64,000 bases of DNA from Pseudescherichia sp032055545. Its GTDB lineage: Bacteria; Pseudomonadota; Gammaproteobacteria; Enterobacterales; Enterobacteriaceae. Location of the stretch: the NCBI GenBank assembly GCA_032055545.1, contig DAMBQR010000006.1:55411-119410 (forward strand), written 5' to 3'. Below the pieces are notes generated by a model. That model was not told where the DNA came from. It searched no databases and saw nothing but the letters and a program-made list of their open reading frames with translations. The translations under genes were made by a program, and so were the position numbers. Shown one piece after another: positions 41,971 to 50,217 of the stretch. Each line of letters begins with the position of its first letter. The first letter of the stretch is position 1.

Positions 41971-43152
41971 ATGCAAACTTTCCCTGCTGACGCTGCCCCA
42001 AGACCCGTTGATTTTACCTCTGCCGCCTTCCTGATCGTTGCTTTCTTAACCGGCATCGCCGGGGCGTTACAGACCCCGACCCTGAGCCTGTTTCTGACCA
42101 ACGAGGTGCACGTCCGTCCGGCGATGGTGGGCTTCTTCTTCACCGGCAGCGCGGTGATCGGTATCCTGGTCAGCCAGTTTCTGGCGGGACGATCCGACCG
42201 CAAAGGGAGCCGGAAAAACCTGATTGTTTTCTGCTGCCTGCTCGGCGTACTGGCCTGCGTGCTCTTTGCCTGGAACCGCAACTACTTTATCCTGCTGTTT
42301 ATCGGCGTCTTTTTGAGCAGCTTTGGCTCCACCGCTAACCCGCAGATGTTTGCCCTCGCCAGAGAGCATGCCGACCATACCGGTCGGGAAGCAGTCATGT
42401 TCAGCTCAATACTGCGCGCCCAGGTCTCCCTGGCGTGGGTAATTGGCCCGCCGCTGGCCTACGCGCTGGCGATGGGATTTGGCTTTACGGTGATGTATCT
42501 CAGCGCAGCGGTAGCCTTTATCGTCTGCGGGGTAATGGTCTGGCTCTTTCTGCCTGCCATGCGCAAGGAGCCGCGCCTCGCCACCGGCGTGGCTGAAGCA
42601 CCGCGCACTAACCGCCGCGACGCTCTGCTGCTGTTTACAATCTGCACCCTCATGTGGGGCACCAACAGCCTCTACATTATCAATATGCCGCTGTTTATTA
42701 TTGAGGAGCTGCACCTGCCGGAGAAACTGGCTGGCGTGATGATGGGCACCGCCGCCGGGCTGGAGATCCCGACCATGCTAATTGCGGGCTACTACGCAAA
42801 ACGCTTTGGTAAACGCTTCCTGATGCGCATTGCGGTGGCGGGCGGCCTGCTGTTCTATATCGGGATGCTGACGGTGCATACCCCTGCCCTGCTGCTGGCC
42901 TTCCAGCTGCTGAACGCCATCTATATCGGTATCCTCGCGGGGATTGGCATGCTCTATTTTCAGGATCTGATGCCGGGCCAGGCTGGCGCGGCGACCACGC
43001 TCTATACCAATACCACCCGCGTCGGCTGGATCATCGCCGGTTCGACGGCGGGCGTAGTGGCAGAGATCTGGAGCTATCATGCCGTGTTCTGGATCGCACT
43101 GGCGATGGCGCTGATGGCCGCCGTCTGCCTGGCGCAGATTAAGGACGTTTAG
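41971..43152 (+). CDS. setB: Sugar efflux transporter SetB
   Basis: 393-residue MFS protein of the SET family that exports lactose, glucose and other sugars in E. coli and has been linked to chromosome segregation. It has twelve hydrophobic segments, with LAGRSDRKGSRKNLIVFCCL (loop 2-3, about residues 69-88) and LMWGTNSLYIINMPLFIIEE near 231-250 resembling SetA/SetB. Its stop overlaps the convergent yeiW stop by 4 bp. The 269-bp gap upstream, shared with fruB, contains its promoter region. Confidence 0.94.
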   Translation: MQTFPADAAPRPVDFTSAAFLIVAFLTGIAGALQTPTLSLFLTNEVHVRPAMVGFFFTGSAVIGILVSQFLAGRSDRKGSRKNLIVFCCLLGVLACVLFAWNRNYFILLFIGVFLSSFGSTANPQMFALAREHADHTGREAVMFSSILRAQVSLAWVIGPPLAYALAMGFGFTVMYLSAAVAFIVCGVMVWLFLPAMRKEPRLATGVAEAPRTNRRDALLLFTICTLMWGTNSLYIINMPLFIIEELHLPEKLAGVMMGTAAGLEIPTMLIAGYYAKRFGKRFLMRIAVAGGLLFYIGMLTVHTPALLLAFQLLNAIYIGILAGIGMLYFQDLMPGQAGAATTLYTNTTRVGWIIAGSTAGVVAEIWSYHAVFWIALAMALMAAVCLAQIKDV

Positions 43153-43403
43153 GGCGCGGTTGCCGCCTCGAGCGTAAGCAGATACGTCATCGCCTCGTCG
43201 CGGCTGGTGAGGCACATCTCCCGCGACGGCTGGAGGCCAGAACAGACCTTTGGCCGCAGGGGCGAGCCGAAAATGTTGCAGAGGTTATTCGCAGAGAGCT
43301 GGACGCAGCGGGTGTTGGCCGGTTTGCCGTTGGGCATCCCGGGGATAGGACTACTGATTGACGGGGCGGTACAGCAGGCTCCGCAGTCCGGGCGACACTC
43401 CAT
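43149..43403 (-). CDS. yeiW: YkgJ-type zinc/iron-cluster protein YeiW
   Basis: 84-residue Cys-rich protein of the YkgJ/UPF0153 family, probably binding zinc or an iron-sulfur cluster. Cysteines appear in MECRPDCGACCTAPS and in RCVQLSANNLCNIFGSPLRP and KVCSGLQPSREMC, the pattern typical of the family. Its stop overlaps the setB stop by 4 bp. The function is unknown. It is nearly identical to E. coli YeiW in the N-terminal half. Confidence 0.92.
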   Translation of the reverse strand: MECRPDCGACCTAPSISSPIPGMPNGKPANTRCVQLSANNLCNIFGSPLRPKVCSGLQPSREMCLTSRDEAMTYLLTLEAATAP

Positions 43404-43571
43404 AAAACGGCTCTCTTTTCGTAGTGAATAGCATGGCAGATGCCGATGCTTTGCCGCACGCTAACACTTTTCGTAGGGAAGATGCAAAACCTGGCGAAGA
43501 GGCTTGCCAACTGCGCCCCTCGCGAGTACTTTGTCGCGATATTTTTCCCACTTTTCCGCACAGGATCCATC

Positions 43572-44144
43572 ATGGCAAGAGCGAACGAAATCAAAAAAGG
43601 TATGGTATTGAATTACAACGGTAAGCTGCTGATTGTAAAAAATATCGATATTCAATCCCCGAGCGCCCGCGGCGCAGCCACCCTCTATAAAATGCGCTTT
43701 GCCGACGTCCGCACCGGGCTGAAAGTGGAAGAGCGTTTTAAGGGCGATGATATCGTTGATACTGTGACCCTGACCCGTCGTTTCGTTGACTTCTCCTACG
43801 TGGATGGCAACGAGTACGTCTTTATGGATAAAGAGGATTACACCCCGTATATCTTCACCAAAGAGCAGATTGAAGAAGAGTTACAGTTTATGCCGGAAGG
43901 CGGCATGCCGGATATGCAGGTTCTGACATGGGATGGTCAGCTGCTGGCGCTGGAGCTGCCGCAGACGGTAGATCTGGAGATTGTAGAAACCGCACCGGGA
44001 ATTAAGGGCGCATCGGCCAGCTCACGCACTAAACCGGCTACCCTGAGCACCGGTCTGGTGATCCAGGTGCCTGAGTACCTGACCACTGGCGAGAAGATCC
44101 GCATTCATATCGAAGAGAGCCGCTATATGGGCCGCGCGGATTAA
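43572..44144 (+). CDS. efpL: EF-P-like protein EfpL (YeiP)
   Basis: 190-residue three-domain paralogue of elongation factor P that relieves ribosome stalling at proline and some other motifs. The N-terminal domain reads ANEIKKGMVLNYNGKLL, and the tip residue is Arg33 (QSPSARGAATL), the mark of the EfpL subgroup, in place of the modified Lys of EF-P. The C-terminal domain has TLSTGLVIQVPEYLTTGEKI. The start at 43572 is chosen by AGGA at 43562 and the E. coli length; the frame stays open further upstream. A REP pair follows. Confidence 0.96.
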   Translation: MARANEIKKGMVLNYNGKLLIVKNIDIQSPSARGAATLYKMRFADVRTGLKVEERFKGDDIVDTVTLTRRFVDFSYVDGNEYVFMDKEDYTPYIFTKEQIEEELQFMPEGGMPDMQVLTWDGQLLALELPQTVDLEIVETAPGIKGASASSRTKPATLSTGLVIQVPEYLTTGEKIRIHIEESRYMGRAD

Positions 44145-44182
44145 GATTGCGTTAGTATCAGGCCTGGAGGATCGCACGATCC

Positions 44183-44262
44183 CGTAGGCCTGATAAGCGC
44201 AGCGCCATCAGGCGTTGTGTGTAAATGCCGGGCGGCGCTGACGCTGGCCCGGCCTACGGTAC
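44183..44262. repeat. BIME with two inverted REP elements after efpL
   Basis: GTAGGCCTGATAAGCGCAGC with GCCATCAGGC, then in opposite orientation GCCGGGCGGCGCTGACGCTG with CCCGGCCTAC. This REP pair lies between the convergent efpL and uxuA ends and probably stabilises or ends both mRNAs. Confidence 0.85.
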
Positions 44263-44281
44263 TACGTCAGACGACGAAGAC

Positions 44282-45472
44282 TTATAATAAATCGCGGAAC
44301 AGGGTCTGCTTCAGCGCCAGCTCGACGCCGCGTACTTCCGCCATCCCCTTCAGGCGACCAATCGCCGAATAGCCCGGGTTGGTTTTCTTCCGCAGATCGT
44401 CAAGCATCTGATGGCCGTGATCCGGACGGAACGGGATCGGACGCAGATCGCCCGCCTTTTTACGCCGCTGCTCTTCGGTCAAAATCGCTTTTACCACCGC
44501 GACCATATCAACATCGCCCTGAAGATGCGCTGCCTCATGGAAGGTTTTTGGATTCTCCTCCCGGCAGGTTGAGCGCAGATGGGTGAAGTGAATGCGGTCG
44601 CCAAAGGTTTCCACCATCTTCACCAGATCGTTATCGGCGCGCACGCCGTAGGAGCCGGTGCACATGGTGAAGCCGTTGTTGATGCTATCAACGGTCTCTT
44701 TCAGCCACTGCATATCTTCAATGGTAGAGACAATACGTGGCAAGCCGAGAATTGGCCGCGGCGGATCGTCCGGGTGCACCGCCAGGCGCACGCCAGCCTC
44801 TTCCGCCACCGGGACAATCGCCCGCAGGAAGACCGCCATATTCTCACGCAGCTGCGCTTTATCAATGCCGTCATACTCTGCCAGGCGGGCGCGGAACTGG
44901 TCCAGGGTATAACCCTCTTCCGCTCCCGGCAGGCCAGCAATGATATTGCGGGTCAGCCTGTCGATCTCCGCCTCACTCGCGTTTTCAAACCAGGCCTGCG
45001 CCTGACGCTGCTCCTCTTCGCTGTAGTCCGCCTCAGCGCCTTTTCGCTGCAGAATGTGCAGCTCGAAGGCAGCGAAAGCGATTTGATCGAAACGCAGGGC
45101 TTTCGAACCGTCCGGCAGCACGTACTCCAGATCGGTGCGGGTCCAGTCGAGGATCGGCATAAAGTTGTAGCAGACGGTATCGATGCCGCAGGCCGCCAGG
45201 TTACGGATGCTCTGCTGGTAGTTAGCAATCCAGGTATCAACCTGACCACTGTGGGTTTTAATCTCTTCGTGCACCGGAATGCTCTCAACGACCGACCAGG
45301 TTAACCCTTTTTCAGCCAGCAGCGCCTGGCGCTGTTTGATCTCTTCAACCGGCCAAACCTGACCATTAGGGATGTGATGCAGCGCGGTGACCACGCCCGT
45401 TGCGCCTGCCTGACGCACATCATCAAGTGAAACCGGATCGTTCGGACCGTACCAACGCCAGGTTTGTTCCAT
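44282..45472 (-). CDS. uxuA: Mannonate dehydratase
   Basis: 396-residue enzyme of hexuronate breakdown that dehydrates D-mannonate to 2-keto-3-deoxygluconate. The family sequence is clear: MEQTWRWYGPNDPVSLDDVR at the start, VCYNFMPILDWTRTDLEYVL near residues 106-125, VHPDDPPRPILGLPRIVST near 235-253, HLRSTCREENPKTFHEA and RPDHGHQMLDD. Start 45472 is chosen by the E. coli length; a longer frame upstream exists. It is divergent from yeiQ, with a UxuR/ExuR-like operator between. In E. coli uxuA lies with uxuB at another locus, so this position is different. Confidence 0.95.
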   Translation of the reverse strand: MEQTWRWYGPNDPVSLDDVRQAGATGVVTALHHIPNGQVWPVEEIKQRQALLAEKGLTWSVVESIPVHEEIKTHSGQVDTWIANYQQSIRNLAACGIDTVCYNFMPILDWTRTDLEYVLPDGSKALRFDQIAFAAFELHILQRKGAEADYSEEEQRQAQAWFENASEAEIDRLTRNIIAGLPGAEEGYTLDQFRARLAEYDGIDKAQLRENMAVFLRAIVPVAEEAGVRLAVHPDDPPRPILGLPRIVSTIEDMQWLKETVDSINNGFTMCTGSYGVRADNDLVKMVETFGDRIHFTHLRSTCREENPKTFHEAAHLQGDVDMVAVVKAILTEEQRRKKAGDLRPIPFRPDHGHQMLDDLRKKTNPGYSAIGRLKGMAEVRGVELALKQTLFRDLL

Positions 45473-45489
45473 CGCCTCATCCTCAATAA

Positions 45490-45507
45490 AGTTGTTATAC
45501 CAATATG
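45490..45507. promoter_or_regulatory. Putative UxuR/ExuR operator between uxuA and yeiQ
   Basis: TTGTTATACCAATA (45492-45505) resembles the palindrome AAATTGGTATACCAATTT recognised by the hexuronate repressors UxuR and ExuR. It is 20 bp upstream of the uxuA start. Further half-sites (AATTGGTC at 45553, CACCAATT at 45608, ATTGGTTA at 45657) are scattered to the yeiQ side. Confidence 0.6.
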
Positions 45508-45680
45508 TTCCGTACAGATGTTGACTACCATACATGTTTCCCTGGACGGGTCAATTGGTCCGCTACCTTTGATTGATCCAGCTCACGTTCCTCAGATATT
45601 TGGGGCACACCAATTCAATTTGCTGTCATATAACTTTACACTGCATTTTGTTAATTATTGGTTAATCAGGTGTATTGTTC

Positions 45681-47147
45681 ATGAAAACTATTGCCTCTGT
45701 TGCCCTCGCGGAAAACGTTCAACAACCAGGGTACGATCGTCAGGCGCTACGCTCGCGCATTGTCCACTTCGGGTTTGGCGCTTTTCACCGCGCCCATCAG
45801 GCGCTGTTAACCGATCGGGTGCTGAACGCCCGGGGCGGCGACTGGGGCATCTGTGAAATTAGCCTGTTTAGCGGCGACAGGTTAATGACCCAGCTTCGCG
45901 AGCAGGATCATCTCTTTACCGTGCTGGAGAAAGGCGCCGAGGGAAATCAGGCAATTGTCGTTGGCGCGGTGAAGGAGTGCCTCAACGCGAAGCTCGACTC
46001 GCTGGCGGCCATTATTGAAAAGTTTTGCGAGCCACAGGTGGCGATTGTCTCCCTGACCATCACCGAGAAAGGCTACTGCATCGATCCGGCTACCGGCAAG
46101 CTGGATACCCGTAACGAACGCATCATGCACGATCTGCAGAACCCGCAGGCACCGCACTCCGCGCCGGGCATTCTGGTTGAGGCCCTCTCCCGCCGCCGCG
46201 AGCGGGGTCTGCCTCCCTTTAGCGTCCTCTCCTGCGACAACATTCCGGATAACGGCCACGTGGTCAAAAACGCCGTGCTGGGGATGGCGCAGCAGCGCTC
46301 CGCCGAGCTGGCGCAGTGGATCGGCGAGCAGGTAAGCTTCCCGGGCACGATGGTCGATCGCATTGTACCTGCGGCCACCGACGCCTCGCTGGCCGAGATC
46401 GCCGAGGTGCTGGGGGTAGACGATCCCTGCGCCATCAGCTGCGAGCCTTTTATCCAGTGGGTTATCGAAGACAACTTTGTTGCCGGGCGTCCGGAATGGG
46501 AAGCCGCCGGCGTGCAGATGGTCGATGACGTTCTCCCCTGGGAGCAGATGAAGCTGCGGATGCTCAACGGCAGCCACTCCTTTTTAGCGTATCTCGGCTA
46601 TCTGGCTGGCTTCGCCCACATCAACGACTGTATGGCAGACATGCACTTCCGCGATGCCGCCCGTCGTCTGATGCTGGATGAGCAGGCCCCGACCCTGCGC
46701 ATTACCGGCGTCGGTCTAACCGACTACGCCGAGAGCCTGCTGGCGCGCTTTGCCAATCCGGCGCTTCAGCACCGCACCTGGCAAATTGCGATGGACGGTA
46801 GCCAAAAGCTTCCTCAACGTATGCTGGAGAGTATTCGCCTGCATCTGGAACGCGGGACCGACTGGCCGCTGCTGGCGCTGGGCGTGGCGGGCTGGATGCG
46901 CTACGTCAGCGGCGTCGATGACGCGGGCCAGGCCATTGAGGTGCGCGATCCGCTGGCGGAGAAATTCCGTGAGAAGGTGGCTCAGAGCAGCGAGGACGAG
47001 CGCACTACGGCCCTGCTCTCGCTGGGCGAAATTTTTGGCAGCGACCTGCCGCATAACCCAACCTTTGTCTCCGCCATTGAGGCCGCCTGGCAACGTATCG
47101 CCACCCAGGGCGCGCATCGGGCGGTCGTTGCCACGCTACAGCGTTAA
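45681..47147 (+). CDS. yeiQ: Mannitol dehydrogenase-family oxidoreductase YeiQ, probable fructuronate reductase
   Basis: 488-residue NAD-dependent polyol/aldonate dehydrogenase of the mannitol dehydrogenase family, which includes UxuB (fructuronate reductase). The Rossmann motif is IVHFGFGAFHRAHQALL near residues 27-43; other family motifs are SLTITEKGYCID, LSCDNIPDNG near 180 and MKLRMLNGSHSFLAYLGYLAG near 291-311. The closest match I recall is E. coli YeiQ at the same position. Divergent pairing with uxuA, the next enzyme of the hexuronate path, suggests it reduces D-fructuronate to D-mannonate; this is inference. ATG 45681 follows AGGTG by 8 bp. Confidence 0.92.
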   Translation: MKTIASVALAENVQQPGYDRQALRSRIVHFGFGAFHRAHQALLTDRVLNARGGDWGICEISLFSGDRLMTQLREQDHLFTVLEKGAEGNQAIVVGAVKECLNAKLDSLAAIIEKFCEPQVAIVSLTITEKGYCIDPATGKLDTRNERIMHDLQNPQAPHSAPGILVEALSRRRERGLPPFSVLSCDNIPDNGHVVKNAVLGMAQQRSAELAQWIGEQVSFPGTMVDRIVPAATDASLAEIAEVLGVDDPCAISCEPFIQWVIEDNFVAGRPEWEAAGVQMVDDVLPWEQMKLRMLNGSHSFLAYLGYLAGFAHINDCMADMHFRDAARRLMLDEQAPTLRITGVGLTDYAESLLARFANPALQHRTWQIAMDGSQKLPQRMLESIRLHLERGTDWPLLALGVAGWMRYVSGVDDAGQAIEVRDPLAEKFREKVAQSSEDERTTALLSLGEIFGSDLPHNPTFVSAIEAAWQRIATQGAHRAVVATLQR

Positions 47148-47278
47148 CCTTTTCTGCTTTTATCGCGGACGGATAATGCTGCCGTCCGCAGTTACCCTTC
47201 TCTTTTCACTCTTTTTTCGCCAGGATGGTGAGATCGTTTTTACGCCCTTACGCGGGCGGGATTATTTCTGGAGTGAAT

Positions 47279-48265
47279 GTGACTAAGACCAACTTAATTA
47301 CCGGCTTCCTGGGCACCGGCAAAACAACCTCTATATTGCATCTGCTGGCAAATAAGCCAGAGGGGGAGAAGTGGGCCGTGCTGGTCAATGAATTTGGTGA
47401 GGTCGGTATTGACGGGGCGCTGATGGCTGAGAGCGGTGCGCTGCTGAAAGAGATCCCCGGCGGCTGTATGTGCTGCGTCAACGGCCTGCCGATGCAGGTC
47501 GGGCTGAATACGCTGCTGCGCCAGGGGAAACCCGACCGCCTGCTGATTGAGCCAACCGGGCTGGGCCATCCGAAGCAGATCCTCGATATCCTCACAGCGG
47601 AGGTTTACGAGCCGTGGATCGACCTGAGCGCCACCCTCTGCCTGCTCGACCCGCGTCAGCTGCTGGATGAAAAGGCAGTTACCAACGAGAATTTCCGCGA
47701 TCAGCTGGCGGCGGCGGATATTATCGTCGCCAATAAAAGCGATCGCGCGACCCCTGAAAGCGAGGCGGCGCTGGCTACGTGGTGGCAGCAGTTCGGCGGC
47801 GACCGCCAGCTGCTCACTGCCACCCAGGGCGAGATCGATCCTGCGCTGCTGGATGTGCCGCGCCGCAACCGCCGCGAGCTGCCCGCCAGCGCCGAACACA
47901 ATCATGCCCACGGAGAGAAAAAGGGGCTGGCGGCGCTGAACCTGCCCGCTCACCAGCGCTGGCGGCGTAGCCTGAACAGTGGCCAGGGCCATCAGGCCTG
48001 CGGCTGGATTTTCGATGCTGAAACACGATTTGATACCGTAGGTATTCTGGAGTGGGCGCGTCTGGCTCCGGTTGGTCGGGTCAAAGGCGTTATGCGCATT
48101 GCCGAGGGGCTGGTGCGCATCAATCGTCAGGGAGAAGATTTGCGGATTGAGACACAAAGCGTCGCTCCACCGGACAGCCGGATTGAGCTGATTGCGGATC
48201 ACGACGTGGACTGGAATGCGCTTCAGTCCGCTCTGTTGAAGCTTCGTTTAGCGGATGCGGATTAA
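47279..48265 (+). CDS. yeiR: Zinc-binding G3E GTPase YeiR
   Basis: 328-residue COG0523/G3E GTPase that hydrolyses GTP and binds zinc; linked to metal homeostasis in E. coli. The P-loop GFLGTGKT spans residues 9-16, the metal site CMCC lies at 63-66 and IEPTGLGHP near 92-100. A His segment (EHNHAHGEKK) precedes the C-terminal CobW-like domain. The start is the GTG at 47279, chosen because GGAG lies 5 bp before it and because MTKTNLITGFLG is the family start; an ATG 18 codons upstream is less likely. It is followed by lpxT. Confidence 0.94.
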   Translation: MTKTNLITGFLGTGKTTSILHLLANKPEGEKWAVLVNEFGEVGIDGALMAESGALLKEIPGGCMCCVNGLPMQVGLNTLLRQGKPDRLLIEPTGLGHPKQILDILTAEVYEPWIDLSATLCLLDPRQLLDEKAVTNENFRDQLAAADIIVANKSDRATPESEAALATWWQQFGGDRQLLTATQGEIDPALLDVPRRNRRELPASAEHNHAHGEKKGLAALNLPAHQRWRRSLNSGQGHQACGWIFDAETRFDTVGILEWARLAPVGRVKGVMRIAEGLVRINRQGEDLRIETQSVAPPDSRIELIADHDVDWNALQSALLKLRLADAD

Positions 48266-48298
48266 CGTTGCGGCTTTAGAATCTGCCGTGATGGAATA

Positions 48299-49012
48299 AT
48301 GAAAAACCGACTGCCTCTTATATTACTGCTTAACGTTGCCGGGCTGGCACTGTTTTTATCCTGGTATCTGCCCGTCAATCATGGCGCCTGGTTTACGCTG
48401 GACTCCGCGATTTTTCATTTTTTCAATCATCTGCTGGTGGAGAGCCGCGCCTTCCTGTGGCTGGTGGCCATCACCAATAACCGGGCATTTGACGCCTGCT
48501 CGCTGCTGGCGATGGGTTGTGTGATGCTCGCGTTCTGGTTAAAGGCGGATAACGAGGGTCGCCGCCGTATCTTCGCTATCGGCTTAACAATGTTGATGAC
48601 GGCGCTGGTCGTGAACCAGCTGGCACAACATCTCTATCCGGTTAAGCGCGCCAGCCCTACCCTCTATTTCAGCGATATCTGGCGGGTGAGCGAGCTGCTG
48701 AATATTCCCACCAAGGATGCGTCAAAAGATAGTTTTCCTGGCGATCACGGTATGATGCTGCTTATTTTTTCTACATTTATGCTGCGCTATTTCGGCGTGA
48801 AACCATTTATTGTTTCCCTGATTATTTTTGTGGTTTTTGCATTTCCACGGGTAACCATCGGCGCTCACTGGTTTAGCGATATCGCCGTCGGTTCGCTCTC
48901 TGCGGTGCTAATTGGCCTGCCGTGGATCCTGCTTACGCCCCTAAGTGATAAAATCATTTCGCTATCTGACCGATACCAGCCTGGTAAAAATAAACAATTT
49001 AATAACATTTAA
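48299..49012 (+). CDS. lpxT: Lipid A phosphotransferase LpxT
   Basis: 237-residue inner-membrane phosphatase (PAP2 family) that moves a phosphate from undecaprenyl diphosphate to the 1-position of lipid A in the periplasm. The PAP2 motifs are present: KRASP (116-120), SFPGDHG (145-151) and RVTIGAHWFSD (184-194). About six membrane helices are visible. In E. coli activity is limited by the PmrR peptide. Gene start is ATG 48299, with no strong Shine-Dalgarno site. A terminator follows. Confidence 0.95.
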   Translation: MKNRLPLILLLNVAGLALFLSWYLPVNHGAWFTLDSAIFHFFNHLLVESRAFLWLVAITNNRAFDACSLLAMGCVMLAFWLKADNEGRRRIFAIGLTMLMTALVVNQLAQHLYPVKRASPTLYFSDIWRVSELLNIPTKDASKDSFPGDHGMMLLIFSTFMLRYFGVKPFIVSLIIFVVFAFPRVTIGAHWFSDIAVGSLSAVLIGLPWILLTPLSDKIISLSDRYQPGKNKQFNNI

Positions 49013-49034
49013 ACGATTGACATTAACAACAAGC

Positions 49035-49070
49035 GTCAGGGATACATTAGGATCCCTGACACAATTTTTT
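49035..49070 (+). terminator. Terminator of lpxT
   Basis: GTCAGGGAT (49035-49043) pairs with ATCCCTGAC (49052-49060), and TTTTTT follows after ACAA. An intrinsic terminator 22 bp after the stop. Confidence 0.8.
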
Positions 49071-49427
49071 ACCGATCGGCGCAGTTTGTCATCGTTTTGT
49101 CATTTAATTCTCTTTACAAATTAGCCAGTTGAATGTTTTTTACGCCAGACAGGCTGCTTTTTATACAAATCATTTTTTTCACTTTGTCTATCATAATTTC
49201 TTATAAAAAATCGTATAAAACCACTCGCAATGGGGGTAACGATCGGGTAATCTCGATGACGTTTCGCCTCACAGAGATAAATATTCCCGCTGTGAATTAA
49301 TTTGTGCGTTTCACCACAGATTTGACCAAGAGGAATTGTCTCTCAGTGCGCAAGTAATTAGGCTCGTCACGTTTGGCATTTTTATAACGATTATTATCGT
49401 TAAGGACTTCAAGGGAAAATAAGTAAC
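49071..49427 (+). other. Long A+T-rich gap and leader upstream of mepS
   Basis: About 360 bp without an ORF. It is A+T-rich with several T-runs (GTTTTTTACG, ATTTTTTTCAC), which fits a promoter and long untranslated leader. TAACGAT (49385-49391) and ATCGTTA (49396-49402) make an inverted repeat 25 bp before the mepS ATG; it could fold in the mRNA or be a protein site. No known sRNA is recognised. Confidence 0.6.
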
Positions 49428-49994
49428 ATGGTCAAATCTCAACCGTTCCTGAGATATCTCTGGCGGGCTATCCCCGCGATTGCAGTAGCGGCACTGCTTT
49501 CAGCTTGTTCGACAAATACCGCAAAGAATATGCACCCTGAGACGCATGTTGTGGGCATGGAAGATGCCTCATCACTGCAAGCCTCTCAGGATGAATTTGA
49601 AAGTATGGTACGTAATCTCGACGTTAAATCGCGACTTATGGACCAATACGCCAGCTGGAAAGGCGTGCGTTACCGTCTTGGCGGTGATACCAAGCGCGGC
49701 ATTGACTGCTCCGCTTTTGTACAGCGCACCTTCCGTGAACAGTTTGGCCTTGAGCTGCCACGTTCGACCTACGAACAGCAGGAGATGGGTAAATCGGTAT
49801 CACGCAGCGGCCTGCGCACCGGTGATCTGGTTCTCTTCCGTGCCGGCTCTACCGGACGCCACGTTGGCATCTATATCGGTAATAACCAGTTCGTTCATGC
49901 TTCCACCAGCAGCGGTGTGATGATCTCCAATCTGGACGAGCCATACTGGAAAAAGCGCTACAATGAAGCGCGCCGCGTTTTAGTTCGTAGCTGA
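49428..49994 (+). CDS. mepS: Murein DD-endopeptidase/LD-carboxypeptidase MepS (Spr)
   Basis: 188-residue outer-membrane lipoprotein of the NlpC/P60 family that cuts peptide cross-links to let the sacculus grow. Residues 1-26 form the lipoprotein signal with lipobox LLSAC, acylated Cys27. The catalytic set is Cys94 (GIDCSAFVQ), His145 (GRHVGIY) and His157 (FVHAST). In E. coli the protein is turned over by Prc and NlpI. It is transcribed alone; a GGGA-type site and long A+T-rich leader precede it and a terminator follows. Confidence 0.97.
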   Translation: MVKSQPFLRYLWRAIPAIAVAALLSACSTNTAKNMHPETHVVGMEDASSLQASQDEFESMVRNLDVKSRLMDQYASWKGVRYRLGGDTKRGIDCSAFVQRTFREQFGLELPRSTYEQQEMGKSVSRSGLRTGDLVLFRAGSTGRHVGIYIGNNQFVHASTSSGVMISNLDEPYWKKRYNEARRVLVRS

Positions 49995-50075
49995 TTAGTT
50001 CGCAGCTGATTAATACGAGGCTAACTCCCCGGGACCGGTTTTCCCTTGGCCGGTACCGAGAGAGCATAAATGAAC

Positions 50076-50101
50076 GCGTTGCTTCGGCAGCGCTTTTTTT
50101 T
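50076..50101 (+). terminator. Terminator of mepS
   Basis: GCGTTGC-TTCG-GCAGCGC is followed by TTTTTTTT. A classic intrinsic terminator about 80 bp after the mepS stop. Confidence 0.9.
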
Positions 50102-50217
50102 GCTCTTTTTCCGGGTGAATTTTACACAGTGTAATAACGCGCAAATGATATTCACAATATCCGCAAGGTCACCTATCATGCACTGAACCCCAGCGCCCGG
50201 TAAAAGGACACTGCCTG

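Noticed and set aside
47294..48202. Minus-strand 302-codon open frame inside yeiR
   Set aside because: Antisense shadow; yeiR has P-loop and CMCC motifs on the other strand.
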